This document shows positions 42,154 through 51,250 of a stretch of DNA of 64,000 nt, in pieces. Every line of letters begins with the position of its first letter. Position 1 is the first letter of the stretch. The translations under genes were made by a program, and so were the position numbers. The notes under the pieces are model-generated. The model was given only the letters and a program-made list of their open reading frames with translations. It was not told the DNA's origin and did no database searches. The stretch is from positions 1-64,000 of the forward strand of contig JAGYIO010000004.1 of the NCBI GenBank assembly GCA_018402585.1, given 5' to 3'. The DNA comes from Chthoniobacterales bacterium (GTDB lineage: Bacteria; Verrucomicrobiota; Verrucomicrobiia; Chthoniobacterales; JACTMZ01).

Positions 42154-43083
42154 ATGACGGCGCAAGTGAAGAACATCCTTTCGTGGTATGGCGCCGACAA
42201 CCCCGGCACCCTGACCAATCTGGCGCGCCTCCTCAACCACGGCACGCTCGGGGGCACGGGCAAGATGGTCATACTGCCCGTCGACCAGGGCTTCGAGCAC
42301 GGCCCGGCGCGCAGCTTTGCCATCAATCCGGCCGGCTACAGTCCGCTCTACCATTTCGAATTGGCCATCGAGGCGGGCTGCAATGCTTACGCCGCCCCGC
42401 TCGGCTTCCTCGAGGCCGGGGCCCGGGAATTCGCCGGGGACCTCCCGCTCATCCTCAAGCTGAACAGCAAAGACATGACGGCCGACGAAAAGGACCCCAT
42501 CTCGGCCCGCACGGGCACGATCGATGATGCCCTGCGCCTTGGTTGCTCGGCGGTCGGCTTCACCATTTACCCGGGTTCCAGCCTGCGTTTGGAAATGTAT
42601 GAACAACTCGCCGAGTTCGCCCACGAGGCGAAACAAGCGGGGCTGGTCGTCATCGTCTGGTCCTATCCGCGCGGCACGAGCCTGAGCCCGGCCGGCGAAA
42701 CCGCCATGGATGTCGACGGCTATGCCGCCCACCTCGCCTGCCAACTCGGGGCCCACATCGTCAAAATCAAACTCCCCGCCGACCACCTTGAACAACCCGC
42801 CGCGAAAAAAGTCTACGAAGCGGAAAAAATCCCGATCCGGACCCTGACCGAGCGCGTCCGCCACTGCGTGCAATGCGCCTTCGACGGACGCCGCATTCTC
42901 ATCTTCTCGGGCGGCCCGAGCGAGTCGGACGCCACCCTTCTCGAGTCGATCCACGCCATCCGCGACGGTGGCGGCTTCGGCTCGATCATCGGCCGCAACT
43001 CTTTCCAACGTCCGCAAAAAGACGGACTCAAACTCCTGCGCGAGGTCATGGAGATCTACGCTGCCCCCCAGAACCAAAGCTGA
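42154..43083 (+). CDS. fbaB: Fructose-bisphosphate aldolase, class I DhnA/FbaB type
   Basis: 309 residues from MTAQVKNILSWYGADNPGTL (a TTG 12 bases earlier is less likely). TIM barrel with MVILPVDQGFEHGPARSF, LILKLNSKD, VGFTIYPGSS, HIVKIKLPADH (Lys expected to form the Schiff base) and ILIFSGGPSESD. Interconverts fructose 1,6-bisphosphate with DHAP and glyceraldehyde 3-phosphate. Stop overlaps the gnd ATG (TGATG), so glycolytic and pentose phosphate enzymes are coupled. Confidence 0.93.
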   Translation: MTAQVKNILSWYGADNPGTLTNLARLLNHGTLGGTGKMVILPVDQGFEHGPARSFAINPAGYSPLYHFELAIEAGCNAYAAPLGFLEAGAREFAGDLPLILKLNSKDMTADEKDPISARTGTIDDALRLGCSAVGFTIYPGSSLRLEMYEQLAEFAHEAKQAGLVVIVWSYPRGTSLSPAGETAMDVDGYAAHLACQLGAHIVKIKLPADHLEQPAAKKVYEAEKIPIRTLTERVRHCVQCAFDGRRILIFSGGPSESDATLLESIHAIRDGGGFGSIIGRNSFQRPQKDGLKLLREVMEIYAAPQNQS

Positions 43084-44093
43084 TGCAACTCGGAATGATC
43101 GGACTCGGCCGGATGGGCGCCAATATCGTGCGGCGCCTGATGAAGAACGGACACCCCTGCGTGGTCTATGACACCCATCCGGACGCCGTGGCCGAGTTGG
43201 TCAAGGACGGCGCGACCGGGGCCGGCTCGCTCGAGGAATTTGCCGCCCTGCTGGAGAAACCGCGTGCCGCCTGGGTCATGGTCCCCGCGGCGGTCACCGA
43301 CCGGGTGATCCAAGACCTTGTTCCGCACCTCGAGAAAGATGACATCGTGATCGACGGCGGGAATTCTTACTTTCGCGACGACCGTCGCCGGGCCAAGGAA
43401 CTTGCCCCGCAAGGCATTCACTACATCGACTGCGGCACGAGCGGCGGGGTGTGGGGACTGGAGCGCGGCTACTGCCTGATGATCGGGGGCGAGAACGGTC
43501 CCGTGCAGCACCTCGACCCGATCTTCAAGACGATCGCTCCCGGGCGCGGTGATCTGCCCCGCACGCCGGGACGGGAAAAAGCCGGCGGCACCGCGGAAGA
43601 CGGTTACCTCCATTGCGGCGCGGCGGGGGCCGGACACTTCGTCAAGATGGTCCATAATGGTGTGGAATACGGCATGATGGCGGCCTTGGCCGAAGGCTTC
43701 GATATCCTGAAAAATGCGGACGTCGATTCGCGGCCGGTCAGCCATGACGCCGAAACCGCCCCACGGATGGGCCATGACCTCGACTACGCTCTGCCCATCG
43801 GGGAAATCGCCGAGCTCTGGCGCCGCGGCAGCGTGGTGCAAAGCTGGCTCCTCGACCTCATCGCCATTTCCATGGTGGAAGATGCGGAGTTAAAAACTTT
43901 CTCCGGCCGGGTTTCGGATTCGGGCGAAGGCCGCTGGACGGTCATGGCGGCAATCGAGGAGGGCGTTCCGGCCGACGTGCTCAGCGCGGCGCTCTACGCC
44001 CGCTTCCGTTCGCAGGAGGTAGCCTTCTCGGACAAGGTCTGCTCGGCCATGCGCTATCAATTCGGTGGACACTCCGAGAAAAAGGAAAGCTGA
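43083..44093 (+). CDS. gnd: 6-phosphogluconate dehydrogenase, decarboxylating (short type)
   Basis: 336 residues, the compact GndA/YqeC form that generally prefers NAD. Rossmann start MQLGMIGLGRMGANIVRRLM, IVIDGGNSYFRDD, the substrate motif DCGTSGGVWGLERGYCLMIG, and catalytic Lys in GAGHFVKMVHNGVEYGMMAA. Makes ribulose 5-phosphate and CO2. Coupled to fbaB by a one-base overlap. Confidence 0.95.
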   Translation: MQLGMIGLGRMGANIVRRLMKNGHPCVVYDTHPDAVAELVKDGATGAGSLEEFAALLEKPRAAWVMVPAAVTDRVIQDLVPHLEKDDIVIDGGNSYFRDDRRRAKELAPQGIHYIDCGTSGGVWGLERGYCLMIGGENGPVQHLDPIFKTIAPGRGDLPRTPGREKAGGTAEDGYLHCGAAGAGHFVKMVHNGVEYGMMAALAEGFDILKNADVDSRPVSHDAETAPRMGHDLDYALPIGEIAELWRRGSVVQSWLLDLIAISMVEDAELKTFSGRVSDSGEGRWTVMAAIEEGVPADVLSAALYARFRSQEVAFSDKVCSAMRYQFGGHSEKKES

Positions 44094-44178
44094 GTGAGAC
44101 CACTGCCGGGCAGGAGCAGACAAGCGGATCGGCAGGGACCCCTCCGTCACGCGATAAATCTTCCAAGCCCGCAAAAGC

Positions 44179-44250
44179 AAAGGTGGATCGCGATATCCTT
44201 ATCGCGATTACTCCGACGATTATCGCGCCGGGACGGCGCGATCCACCTTT
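44179..44250. repeat. Palindromic repeat between gnd and a lipoprotein gene
   Basis: Perfect 14-base arms AAAGGTGGATCGCG (44179-44192) and CGCGATCCACCTTT (44237-44250), with inner TATCGCGATTA and GATTATCGCGCC also partly self-complementary. Lies in the convergent gap of 169 bases; could terminate transcription, though no long T-run is present. Confidence 0.7.
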
Positions 44251-44262
44251 GGGGCGCCGGTC

Positions 44263-44832
44263 TTACCGGCCAGAGATCAATCCGTTGACGAAACGAATGG
44301 CCGGGCCGAGCAACGGAAGATGCTGGTAAATTCCGGCGGCCGGATTCCAAAAATCCTGGTGCAAAATGATCCGGCCTTCGTGGTCGAAGCGCAGCTGCGA
44401 AATACCTTCGGTCATGATCGGCTTTCCCCCGGCGAGGTTTTTCGTGCGGATTTCCATGCTCCAACGGGCATAGACATCCGGTCCGGAGACCGCGACATCC
44501 TCGAGACGGGCTTCCACTTTCTCCGCGCCGCGCGCCGTTTTGAGCAGATACTTTTCCACCGCCTCGATCCCGACCTCGGTTGCGACGGTGTCGTTGAACC
44601 ACGCATCGGCGGCATAGGTTTCTCGCACGAGGGCTTTGACCTTTTCCTCGCTCAGATCCCCATAGAGCGCGGCAAAGCGTTGCACCGCCCGCTGCGCCGA
44701 CTCGTTGCTCCCCAAGGGGACACCGGGACGCTCGGCCAGCGCCTGGGCGTAATCGGCCCGGAAGTCGGTGGGACCGGAACTGCAACCAGGGAGGGAAAAC
44801 ATGAGGAGAAAAGGCAGGAGGAGGATCTTCAC
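44263..44832 (-). CDS. NTF2/SnoaL-like lipoprotein
   Basis: 189 residues. Lipoprotein signal MKILLLPFLLMFSLPGCSSG. The mature part (RFAALYGDLSEEKVKALVRE, ADAWFNDTVATEVGIEAVEK, ISQLRFDHEGRIILHQDFWN) has the cone-shaped NTF2-like fold pattern of SnoaL-type proteins, which bind or isomerise small ligands. Starts inside the stop of the lipid A acyltransferase gene (ATGA overlap). Role unknown; the partner suggests envelope. Confidence 0.8.
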   Translation of the reverse strand: MKILLLPFLLMFSLPGCSSGPTDFRADYAQALAERPGVPLGSNESAQRAVQRFAALYGDLSEEKVKALVRETYAADAWFNDTVATEVGIEAVEKYLLKTARGAEKVEARLEDVAVSGPDVYARWSMEIRTKNLAGGKPIMTEGISQLRFDHEGRIILHQDFWNPAAGIYQHLPLLGPAIRFVNGLISGR

Positions 44833-45857
44833 GTCTCATCCTCGGCCCGGTCCGCGCCGAGGGCAAACTCCGCTTTGAGCATCGCGGCAAAGTCGCCGCT
44901 GGGGCCGGCATAAAACGGATAGCGCGCCGCGTCCTCCCCCTCGGGAAGATGCCGCCAGTGCTTGTAGGCCCAGAGCCACCCCTCGGGCTGACGCCGCACC
45001 TGTGCCTCAAAGGCATCCCAGCACTGCTGGGCGATTTCCTGGTGGGTCGCCTCCGGCCCGAAGTGCAAAGGCGGGTGCGCGATCGTGCGGTAGCGTCCGT
45101 CCGCCAGGGGCACACTTTCGATCGGAATGATGGGGAGCCCGGTCCGCTTTTGCAAAACGGCGTGCAGCTTGGTTACCGAACACCACCGGCCGAAAGACTT
45201 GATCGGCACGGAGGGCAGGCGCGGATCAAGTTGCAGGTCAATGAGGACACCGATATTGCCTCCCGCTTTGAGATGTTTCAGCGTGACGAGCATGGAGCGT
45301 TCCTGCGGGACGATGCGGTGGCCGCTCATGGCGCGCAATTGGTCGAAGATCGGGCCGAGCAAGGGATTGCGGAACCGCTGGGTGACGATGCAGCCGGGCA
45401 GACGCTCGAAGGAACCGGCAATACTCAGCCACTCGAAGTTCCCGTAATGCAGGCAGACAAAAATGCCGCCGTGGTGCTGGCGGTTCAAGGCGCGCGCCTC
45501 GTCCCAGCCCTCCATGACCATGCGTTGCGGATAATTCTCCGCCGTGAAATTGCGGGCCCAAAACAGTTCGAGCATCGAGCGGGCGAACTGCCGGTAAGAA
45601 TCGCGCCCGATCTTCCGGATCTCCTCCGGCCTCTTCTCCCCGCCGAAGGCCATTTCGAGATTGGCCTGCGCGTAGGCCCGCCCGCGCTGGTCGAATTGGT
45701 AAACCAGACCGCCGAGCAACCAGGCCAGGCCTCGCACCGCGCGCCAAGAGAGGAGCGGAATGAGGCGCGAAAAAATCCAGAGCCCGGCAAACTCGATGCG
45801 GCAACGGAGGCGGGCCCAGAACCCGAGGTCTTCCCAGTCTGGAAATTTTTTCCCCAC
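44829..45857 (-). CDS. lpxL: Lipid A biosynthesis acyltransferase (LpxL/HtrB type)
   Basis: 342 residues. One N-terminal hydrophobic segment (WIFSRLIPLLSWRAVRGLAW), the catalytic HX4E motif in FVCLHYGNFEWLSIAGS, then VTQRFRNPLL and LIDLQLDPRLPSVPIKSFGR as in LpxL/LpxM/MsbB enzymes. Adds a secondary acyl chain to lipid A precursors at the inner membrane. Only 3 bases from metG, upstream in the same direction. Confidence 0.9.
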   Translation of the reverse strand: MGKKFPDWEDLGFWARLRCRIEFAGLWIFSRLIPLLSWRAVRGLAWLLGGLVYQFDQRGRAYAQANLEMAFGGEKRPEEIRKIGRDSYRQFARSMLELFWARNFTAENYPQRMVMEGWDEARALNRQHHGGIFVCLHYGNFEWLSIAGSFERLPGCIVTQRFRNPLLGPIFDQLRAMSGHRIVPQERSMLVTLKHLKAGGNIGVLIDLQLDPRLPSVPIKSFGRWCSVTKLHAVLQKRTGLPIIPIESVPLADGRYRTIAHPPLHFGPEATHQEIAQQCWDAFEAQVRRQPEGWLWAYKHWRHLPEGEDAARYPFYAGPSGDFAAMLKAEFALGADRAEDET

Positions 45858-45860
45858 GGA

Positions 45861-47414
45861 TCAGGTGGCCGCTGCGGGCTCGAGCCGGGGAAAGACCGGA
45901 CGGGGCTGGCCCACCGTATGCCCTGCCGTGACCGCACCCCAGGCGGGGGTGAGGTTTCCCGGGCAACCGAGTTGAGCCAAAAGTTCGTCCGAAGCCTGCG
46001 GAATGACCGGATGAACCAAGACGGCAGCCAAGCGCGCGGCTTCCACCAAGGTGACCAAAACCTCGTCGAGACGGGCCGCATTCTCCGGATCTTTGGCCAA
46101 CTTCCATGGCGCCGAGCTTTCGACAAAACCGTTGGCCGCCGCGATGAGTTCCCAGACGGCCTCAAGCGCGGAATGAATTTGGTAGACCTCGAGCGCCGCC
46201 TCAAAACGCCGGGTGGCTTCCAACCCGAGCACCTCGATGGCCAGAGCGTCCGCCGATTTGTCCGCCGGCCCGGCCTCGAGCGTCCCGCTGCGGTAGCGAC
46301 GGGCCATACTGACCGTGCGATTGACCAGATTGCCGAGGTCATTGGCCAAGTCGGCATGGTAGCGGGCCTTAAGCCGTTCTTCATTAAAGTCAGCGTCCTG
46401 ACCGGTCGCGATGTCACGCATGAGGTAGTAGCGCAAAGCCTCCGCCCCGTAGCGGTCGGCCAGAGCATCGGGATCAACCACGTTGCCCGAGCTCTTGCTC
46501 ACTTTGGCCCCCCCGAGGTTCCACCAGCCATGAACGAGCAACTTCGGCATGATCTCTAAGCCCGAGGCCTTGAGCATGATCGGCCAGTAAATACCGTGGG
46601 CCGGCACCAGAATGTCTTTGCCGATGACCTGCACGTCGCAGGGCCAGAGTTCCGCGAAATCGGGCAGGCCTGCTCCCACCTGCGCGCGGAACCCGGCGAA
46701 GGTCGCGTAATTCATCAACGCGTCGAACCAGACGTAGGTCACAAAGTCGCGATCGAAGGGCAGTTCGATCCCCCAAGCCAGACGCGACTTCGGACGCGAG
46801 ATGCAGAGGTCCCCCCCTTCCTTGGCCAGCGCATTGGCCAGCTCGTGGGCCCGGAAAGAGGGCTGGACAAAGTCCGGATGCGCGGCGAGGTGCGCGGCCA
46901 GCCAGGGACGGTATTTGGAGAGCCGGAAATACCAATTTTCCTCTTCGATAAACACCACTTCGCCCCACTCGGGTCCGAACTCGCCTTGCGCATTGCGCTC
47001 CTTGTCGGTCAGAAATTGCTCCTGTCGCACGCTGTAGTGACCGCTGTGCCGGGCCTTGTAGAGGTCGCCTTGGTCGTGCAATTGCTGCAGCACGGCCTGC
47101 ACCGCGGCAATGTGGCGCGGATCAGTCGTCTCCGCCCAGCCATCGTAGGCAATGCCCAATTTTTCCCACAACGCCTTGAATTTTGCCGTGATCTCCCGGG
47201 CAAATTGGGCCGGAGCCACCCCGGTTTTTTCGGCCGACTGCTGGACTTTCTGCCCGTGCTGGTCGACGCCGGTGAGGAAAAAAACCGGACGTCCGCGCTC
47301 GCGGTGCCAGCGGGCAATGACGTCGGCCAGCACCTTCTCGTAGGCGTGACCGATGTGCGGCGGCGCGTTGGTGTAATCGATCGCGGTGGTGATGAAAAAG
47401 GTTGGTCCGGGCAT
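45861..47414 (-). CDS. metG: Methionyl-tRNA synthetase
   Basis: 517 residues from MPGPTFFITTAIDYTNAPPH. Class I signatures HIGH (PPHIGHAYEKV) and KMSKS-like KVSKSSGN, plus LTGVDQHGQKVQQSAEKTG. The knuckle region lacks the four-cysteine zinc site, as in MetRS of the short type, and there is no C-terminal EMAP/tRNA-binding domain. An extra in-frame 11 codons upstream are not conserved-looking. In one run with lpxL and the lipoprotein. Confidence 0.94.
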   Translation of the reverse strand: MPGPTFFITTAIDYTNAPPHIGHAYEKVLADVIARWHRERGRPVFFLTGVDQHGQKVQQSAEKTGVAPAQFAREITAKFKALWEKLGIAYDGWAETTDPRHIAAVQAVLQQLHDQGDLYKARHSGHYSVRQEQFLTDKERNAQGEFGPEWGEVVFIEEENWYFRLSKYRPWLAAHLAAHPDFVQPSFRAHELANALAKEGGDLCISRPKSRLAWGIELPFDRDFVTYVWFDALMNYATFAGFRAQVGAGLPDFAELWPCDVQVIGKDILVPAHGIYWPIMLKASGLEIMPKLLVHGWWNLGGAKVSKSSGNVVDPDALADRYGAEALRYYLMRDIATGQDADFNEERLKARYHADLANDLGNLVNRTVSMARRYRSGTLEAGPADKSADALAIEVLGLEATRRFEAALEVYQIHSALEAVWELIAAANGFVESSAPWKLAKDPENAARLDEVLVTLVEAARLAAVLVHPVIPQASDELLAQLGCPGNLTPAWGAVTAGHTVGQPRPVFPRLEPAAAT

Positions 47415-47475
47415 CGCTCTACTATGAAAGCCTCCCGGCGCCTCCAACCCAACGTCAAAAAGCGCCGGAGCGCGG

Positions 47476-48990
47476 TTACATCATCGGACGCAGGACCTGC
47501 AGGGCGGATTCCTGCCGCGCCGTGGTCAGCCATTGGGCAAAAAGGAGCATCTCTTTGCCCTCAAGGAGACCGCTTTCCATCATCGGCCGCTGCTCGGCCG
47601 CAACCTCCTCGTCCAACTCCCCGCGTGAGGCCAGATAAACGGCAAAACCACCCTCGGGCGTGGGGGTAAAGTCGCCCAGCGTGCCCTCGGCCAAATCGAT
47701 CGCGGCCATGGCGATCTGCCGCCGGTCGGGCTTGAGTTCCCGGTCAAGGACGCTTAAGGCGGAGACCTTCTCCGGCTTGACCCCGGCCGCCCGCGCCGCT
47801 GCGGCAAAATCCTTGCCTCCCCCCATGGCGGCGCGCAGCTCGGCCAAATCACGATCCGCCGCCGCGCGGACCATGCTGTCGCGCTGGCGCGCGATGAGGT
47901 CGGCCATCAGGTCCGCCCGGGCCTCCTCGAGGGTCATGGGCCGCGCGACTTCCACCCCGGCCACCTCGATCACCGCGAAGCCTTCGTTGCCCACTTGGAT
48001 GATTTCAAAATTACCCGGGCCCGGCGGCAGGCGGAAGGCCACTGCCGCGGCCGCCGTGACCACTTTGCCCTCTCGACCCTCCGAAGCCGCGCCCGTGGCG
48101 GCGTCCGCGGCAAAAAACGGCGTGGTTTGCACTTCGAGACCCTTCTCTGCGGCCACGGCCACAAGATCCCCGCCCCCGTCGGCCAGCGCCTGCGACAAAT
48201 CTCCGGTCGCCGTGGCCGTCTTTTGCAAGACTGCCACCCGCTCGGCGCCGGTCAACTCCGCTTGGTCCGGCCCCAAAGCAAAAAGCACGTAGCGCACCGA
48301 CCGCTTCTCCGGCACCTGCAAATCCTGATCGCGAGCGGCGAAGGCTTCGGTCAGCTCGCTCTCACCGACCGACACGTTTTTTGCCACCGAGGTCGCCTTC
48401 CAACGGAGGATCTCAAGATTGAGCGGACGGATGCGGTTCAGGGCGGTGGCGGCTTCACCGGGCATGACCATGGCTGGCGAACCGACCAGATCTTTGATCC
48501 CGGCCAAGCGCAGGCTGTCCCGGATCACGTTCTCCAACTGCCGCTCGGTGAATCCGCGCGGTGCCAATTGTTCCTGCATGAAGGTGGAATATTTCACCGG
48601 ATCGAATTGCCCTTCATTTTGGAAAACCGGGAGCGACTTGATGCGCTCGACCACCGCTTGGTCGCCCGGTTCGACCCCGAGGCGGGCCGCTTCATGCTGC
48701 ATAACCATGAGGTTCCAAATGAAATTGTTCGCTGCTTCATCTTCCGATTGGGCTTGGCCGGCGAGATCGCGGATCAGCTCAAACTGACCCAGGGCGAGCG
48801 CCAACTGGTAGTTGCGCACCGCACGCTCGATGTCCACCTGCATGACCTCGCGGCCGTAAATCTTGGCCACGATGTTGCTGCCCACCCGCTCGAGGTCGGT
48901 CGTGTTGTAAAGCCAGGCAAAGGCAATGATGGTCAATGCGGCGACCAGGGTCATGAGCCAGCGCTGGTGCTTGCGGATCGAGGTAAACAT
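47476..48990 (-). CDS. PpiD/SurA-like periplasmic folding factor
   Basis: 504 residues from MFTSIRKHQRWLMTLVAALT. A single N-terminal membrane anchor (residues 11-30), a SurA_N-type helical domain (VDIERAVRNYQLALALGQFE, GFTERQLENVIRDSLRLAGI), and a long C-terminal part with a weak parvulin-like section (LGDFTPTPEGGFAVYLASRG). The N-terminal pattern and anchor match PpiD. The isomerase domain is poorly conserved, so it may act as a holdase only. Confidence 0.82.
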   Translation of the reverse strand: MFTSIRKHQRWLMTLVAALTIIAFAWLYNTTDLERVGSNIVAKIYGREVMQVDIERAVRNYQLALALGQFELIRDLAGQAQSEDEAANNFIWNLMVMQHEAARLGVEPGDQAVVERIKSLPVFQNEGQFDPVKYSTFMQEQLAPRGFTERQLENVIRDSLRLAGIKDLVGSPAMVMPGEAATALNRIRPLNLEILRWKATSVAKNVSVGESELTEAFAARDQDLQVPEKRSVRYVLFALGPDQAELTGAERVAVLQKTATATGDLSQALADGGGDLVAVAAEKGLEVQTTPFFAADAATGAASEGREGKVVTAAAAVAFRLPPGPGNFEIIQVGNEGFAVIEVAGVEVARPMTLEEARADLMADLIARQRDSMVRAAADRDLAELRAAMGGGKDFAAAARAAGVKPEKVSALSVLDRELKPDRRQIAMAAIDLAEGTLGDFTPTPEGGFAVYLASRGELDEEVAAEQRPMMESGLLEGKEMLLFAQWLTTARQESALQVLRPMM

Positions 48991-49040
48991 GGGACGATTG
49001 TCTTGAAAAAGACGCAGCTCTGGCTTAATTGGTTGGTTCG

Positions 49041-49793
49041 ATGAAGGCAAGCCCCCGCAGTCCCGGAAGACTATGGCCCGTCTTGGCCGGATTGGCTGCG
49101 GCCACCCTGACCGCCGGGGCCCAAGATGCCGTGGTCATGAAAAGCGGGCTGACCCGCGAGGGGAAAATTACCGGCCTGAGCGGCGCAAATCTCCGTCTGC
49201 AAGTCGAAGGCGGCTCGACCGGAATCCCGCTGGCCGAAATTCGCGAGATCCGCATGGATGCTCCGCCAGAGTTCGACGCGGCCGCCTCGCGCTTGGCCCG
49301 CGGTGATGCGGCCGGGGCGGTGGCTGCCTTGCAAGCCATCGAGGAAACCTACGCCGGTTTACCCGCCCGATGGGCCGAGCAGGCCGCTGCTCTGCTCGGC
49401 GATGCCAAGTTGGCCGCCGGCGACCAAAGTGGCGCAGCGGCGGCTTATGAAAAACTCATCCAGACTTATCCGGAGGCCACGGCCTTGGCCAACCTCGGCC
49501 GGGCTCGCTTGGCCGTGGAGGGTGGCCGCTTTGACCAAGCCTCCCCTTTGCTCGCATCCCTCCTCGCGACCTCGGACCAGACGGCCTTCCCCGCGGCTTC
49601 CGACGCGCCCGCCCTTTGCCAAGCCCACTTGCTCAACGGCCGGGTGCAAGAGGCCGCCGGCGCGTATCAGGCCGCCTTGGCCAGCTACTTGAAGGCCAGC
49701 GCCCTCTTCCCTTTCGACCCAAATGCCGCCCCCGAAGCCCAGAGGCGCGCGGACGCCTTGCGCGCCGAACATGCCGGCCTGAGCGCACCCTGA
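49041..49793 (+). CDS. Exported TPR protein in the ExbB/ExbD operon
   Basis: 250 residues from MKASPRSPGRLWPVLAGLAA (TTG at 49029 is an alternative). Signal peptide ending near TLTAGAQDA, a small beta domain (MKSGLTREGKITGLSGANLR), then three or more TPR-like repeats (AYEKLIQTYPEATALANLGR, GAYQAALASYLKASALFPFD). 23 bases before the exbB-like gene, same strand. Resembles TPR partners found with TolQ/ExbB systems (YbgF/CpoB-like logic), but not homologous to CpoB by visible motifs. Confidence 0.78.
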   Translation: MKASPRSPGRLWPVLAGLAAATLTAGAQDAVVMKSGLTREGKITGLSGANLRLQVEGGSTGIPLAEIREIRMDAPPEFDAAASRLARGDAAGAVAALQAIEETYAGLPARWAEQAAALLGDAKLAAGDQSGAAAAYEKLIQTYPEATALANLGRARLAVEGGRFDQASPLLASLLATSDQTAFPAASDAPALCQAHLLNGRVQEAAGAYQAALASYLKASALFPFDPNAAPEAQRRADALRAEHAGLSAP

Positions 49794-49816
49794 TTTTCCC
49801 AACACCGCGAAAACCT

Positions 49817-50725
49817 ATGATGACCCACCGCCCGCTCATTCTCCCCGTCTTTTTGACCTCCGGTTTGCTTGCTGCTTCCCCCGCCCGCGCCGCGGAAGCT
49901 GAAGGCGGGAGCACCTCGATCGTGGAGATGATTTTGCACGGCGGTCCGCTCATCATCATGATCTGGCTGGCCATTGTGGCCACCTCGGTGGTCATGGTCA
50001 CTTTCATCATCCAGCTTTTCCTGCAAGTGCGGCCCCAGAATCTGGCCCCCAAGGCCTTGGTTGGTGCCCTGGACGAGTCGCTCCGGGCCGGTAATTTCCA
50101 AGAAGCCTGGGAAACTTGCCAAGCCAATGCCAAAACCTACCTTGCCGCCGTGCTGGGCGGGGCCTTGGAGCGTATCGGGCGCGGCAAGGATGCGACCGAC
50201 ACGGCGATCATCGATCTCGGCATCCGCGAATCCCAAGTTTTCAAAACCCGCAACAGCTACCTCTCGGTCATCGGCGTGATTGCCCCGATGATCGGACTGC
50301 TTGGCACGGTCATCGGCATGATGGGCGCGTTTGCCGTCCTCGGGCAGAGCGGGGTTTCCGACCCGCGCAAGCTCGCCCTAAGCATCGGCGAGGTCCTCCT
50401 GGCCACCGCGAGCGGTCTCTTCATCGCGATCCCAGCTTTCATTTTCTATTACTTCTTCCGCAACCGGATCAGCGATGCCACGGTCTTTGCCGACAGCGAA
50501 CTCAACCACCTGGTCGAAGATATACCGTTTGAGGAAGTGAAGGGCCTGCGCATCGGGGAAAACTTCCAAGCGGGTGACGGCTTGAGCCCCGGGTCCGAGC
50601 AGTCCAAGGTTTCGCACAAAGTCTCGATGCAACTGGCCACCAATTGCCCGGTCTGCCAGACCCCCATCGTGCCGGGGAGCAACCCGTGCCCGGGCTGCGG
50701 CACCACGCTCGATTGGCAGTCCTAA
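49817..50725 (+). CDS. exbB: ExbB/TolQ-type proton channel with C-terminal zinc ribbon
   Basis: 302 residues. An N-terminal signal-like segment (MMTHRPLILPVFLTSGLLAA) precedes the first channel helix (GGPLIIMIWLAIVATSVVMV). The two other MotA/TolQ/ExbB helices follow, with NSYLSVIGVIAPMIGLLGTV, GMMGAFAVLG and LSIGEVLLATASGLFIAIPA. After a 40-residue linker the protein ends with a zinc ribbon, NCPVCQTPIVPGSNPCPGCG (four Cys), which I do not know from standard ExbB or TolQ. Energises outer-membrane or cell-wall processes through the proton gradient. Confidence 0.9.
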   Translation: MMTHRPLILPVFLTSGLLAASPARAAEAEGGSTSIVEMILHGGPLIIMIWLAIVATSVVMVTFIIQLFLQVRPQNLAPKALVGALDESLRAGNFQEAWETCQANAKTYLAAVLGGALERIGRGKDATDTAIIDLGIRESQVFKTRNSYLSVIGVIAPMIGLLGTVIGMMGAFAVLGQSGVSDPRKLALSIGEVLLATASGLFIAIPAFIFYYFFRNRISDATVFADSELNHLVEDIPFEEVKGLRIGENFQAGDGLSPGSEQSKVSHKVSMQLATNCPVCQTPIVPGSNPCPGCGTTLDWQS

Positions 50726-50729
50726 CCCG

Positions 50730-51209
50730 ATGTCCGCCGCCGCCCCCAGAAGAGGCAAAAAGAGGCACCGTCAGCCCGAGGCGGAACCCGAACCGGAATT
50801 CCAGATCGCACCGATGATCGACATCTTGCTCGTCCTCCTCGTTTTCTTCATGTCGATCAGTTCGACCGAAGTATTGCAGTCGAACCAAGACGTCCGTCTC
50901 GCCGTGGCCAAAGAAGCCAAAGACGCGAAAGAGAATCCCGGCCAGATCATCGTCAACCTCGCCATTCATCCGCTGAGCAGCGCGGTGGCGATCAGCGTGA
51001 ACGAGAAAGACTACCCCTCGCCCGGCGATCTCATCCCCGTCCTGCAAAACCACATGGCGAAAAACCCGATGGTGCGCGTCCTCATCCGCGCCGACAAAGA
51101 GGTGCGCTATGCCTCCCTGAAAAGCCTGCTCGAGGCGGTCGGCAAGGCGGGTATCGCCAACGTAACCTTCTCGGTGGTCGACAAGGAGGCGGCGCCGACC
51201 CCGTCCTGA
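50730..51209 (+). CDS. exbD: ExbD/TolR-type protein 1
   Basis: 159 residues. Basic cytosolic tail, one membrane helix (IAPMIDILLVLLVFFMSISS) with the proton-carrying Asp in MIDILLV, then a periplasmic ExbD/TolR domain (ENPGQIIVNLAIHPLSSAVA, VRVLIRADKEVRYASLKSLL). Begins 4 bases after exbB. Longer tail than the second copy. Confidence 0.92.
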   Translation: MSAAAPRRGKKRHRQPEAEPEPEFQIAPMIDILLVLLVFFMSISSTEVLQSNQDVRLAVAKEAKDAKENPGQIIVNLAIHPLSSAVAISVNEKDYPSPGDLIPVLQNHMAKNPMVRVLIRADKEVRYASLKSLLEAVGKAGIANVTFSVVDKEAAPTPS

Positions 51210-51250
51210 CCCGCTTGCGTCCCGGCGGCAATTGGTCGAATTTCTGAATC

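Noticed and set aside
39625-43077. An 1,150-codon minus-strand open frame
   Set aside because: It is antisense to the HerA-like ATPase and fbaB, which have clear motifs. No recognisable domain in the antisense reading.
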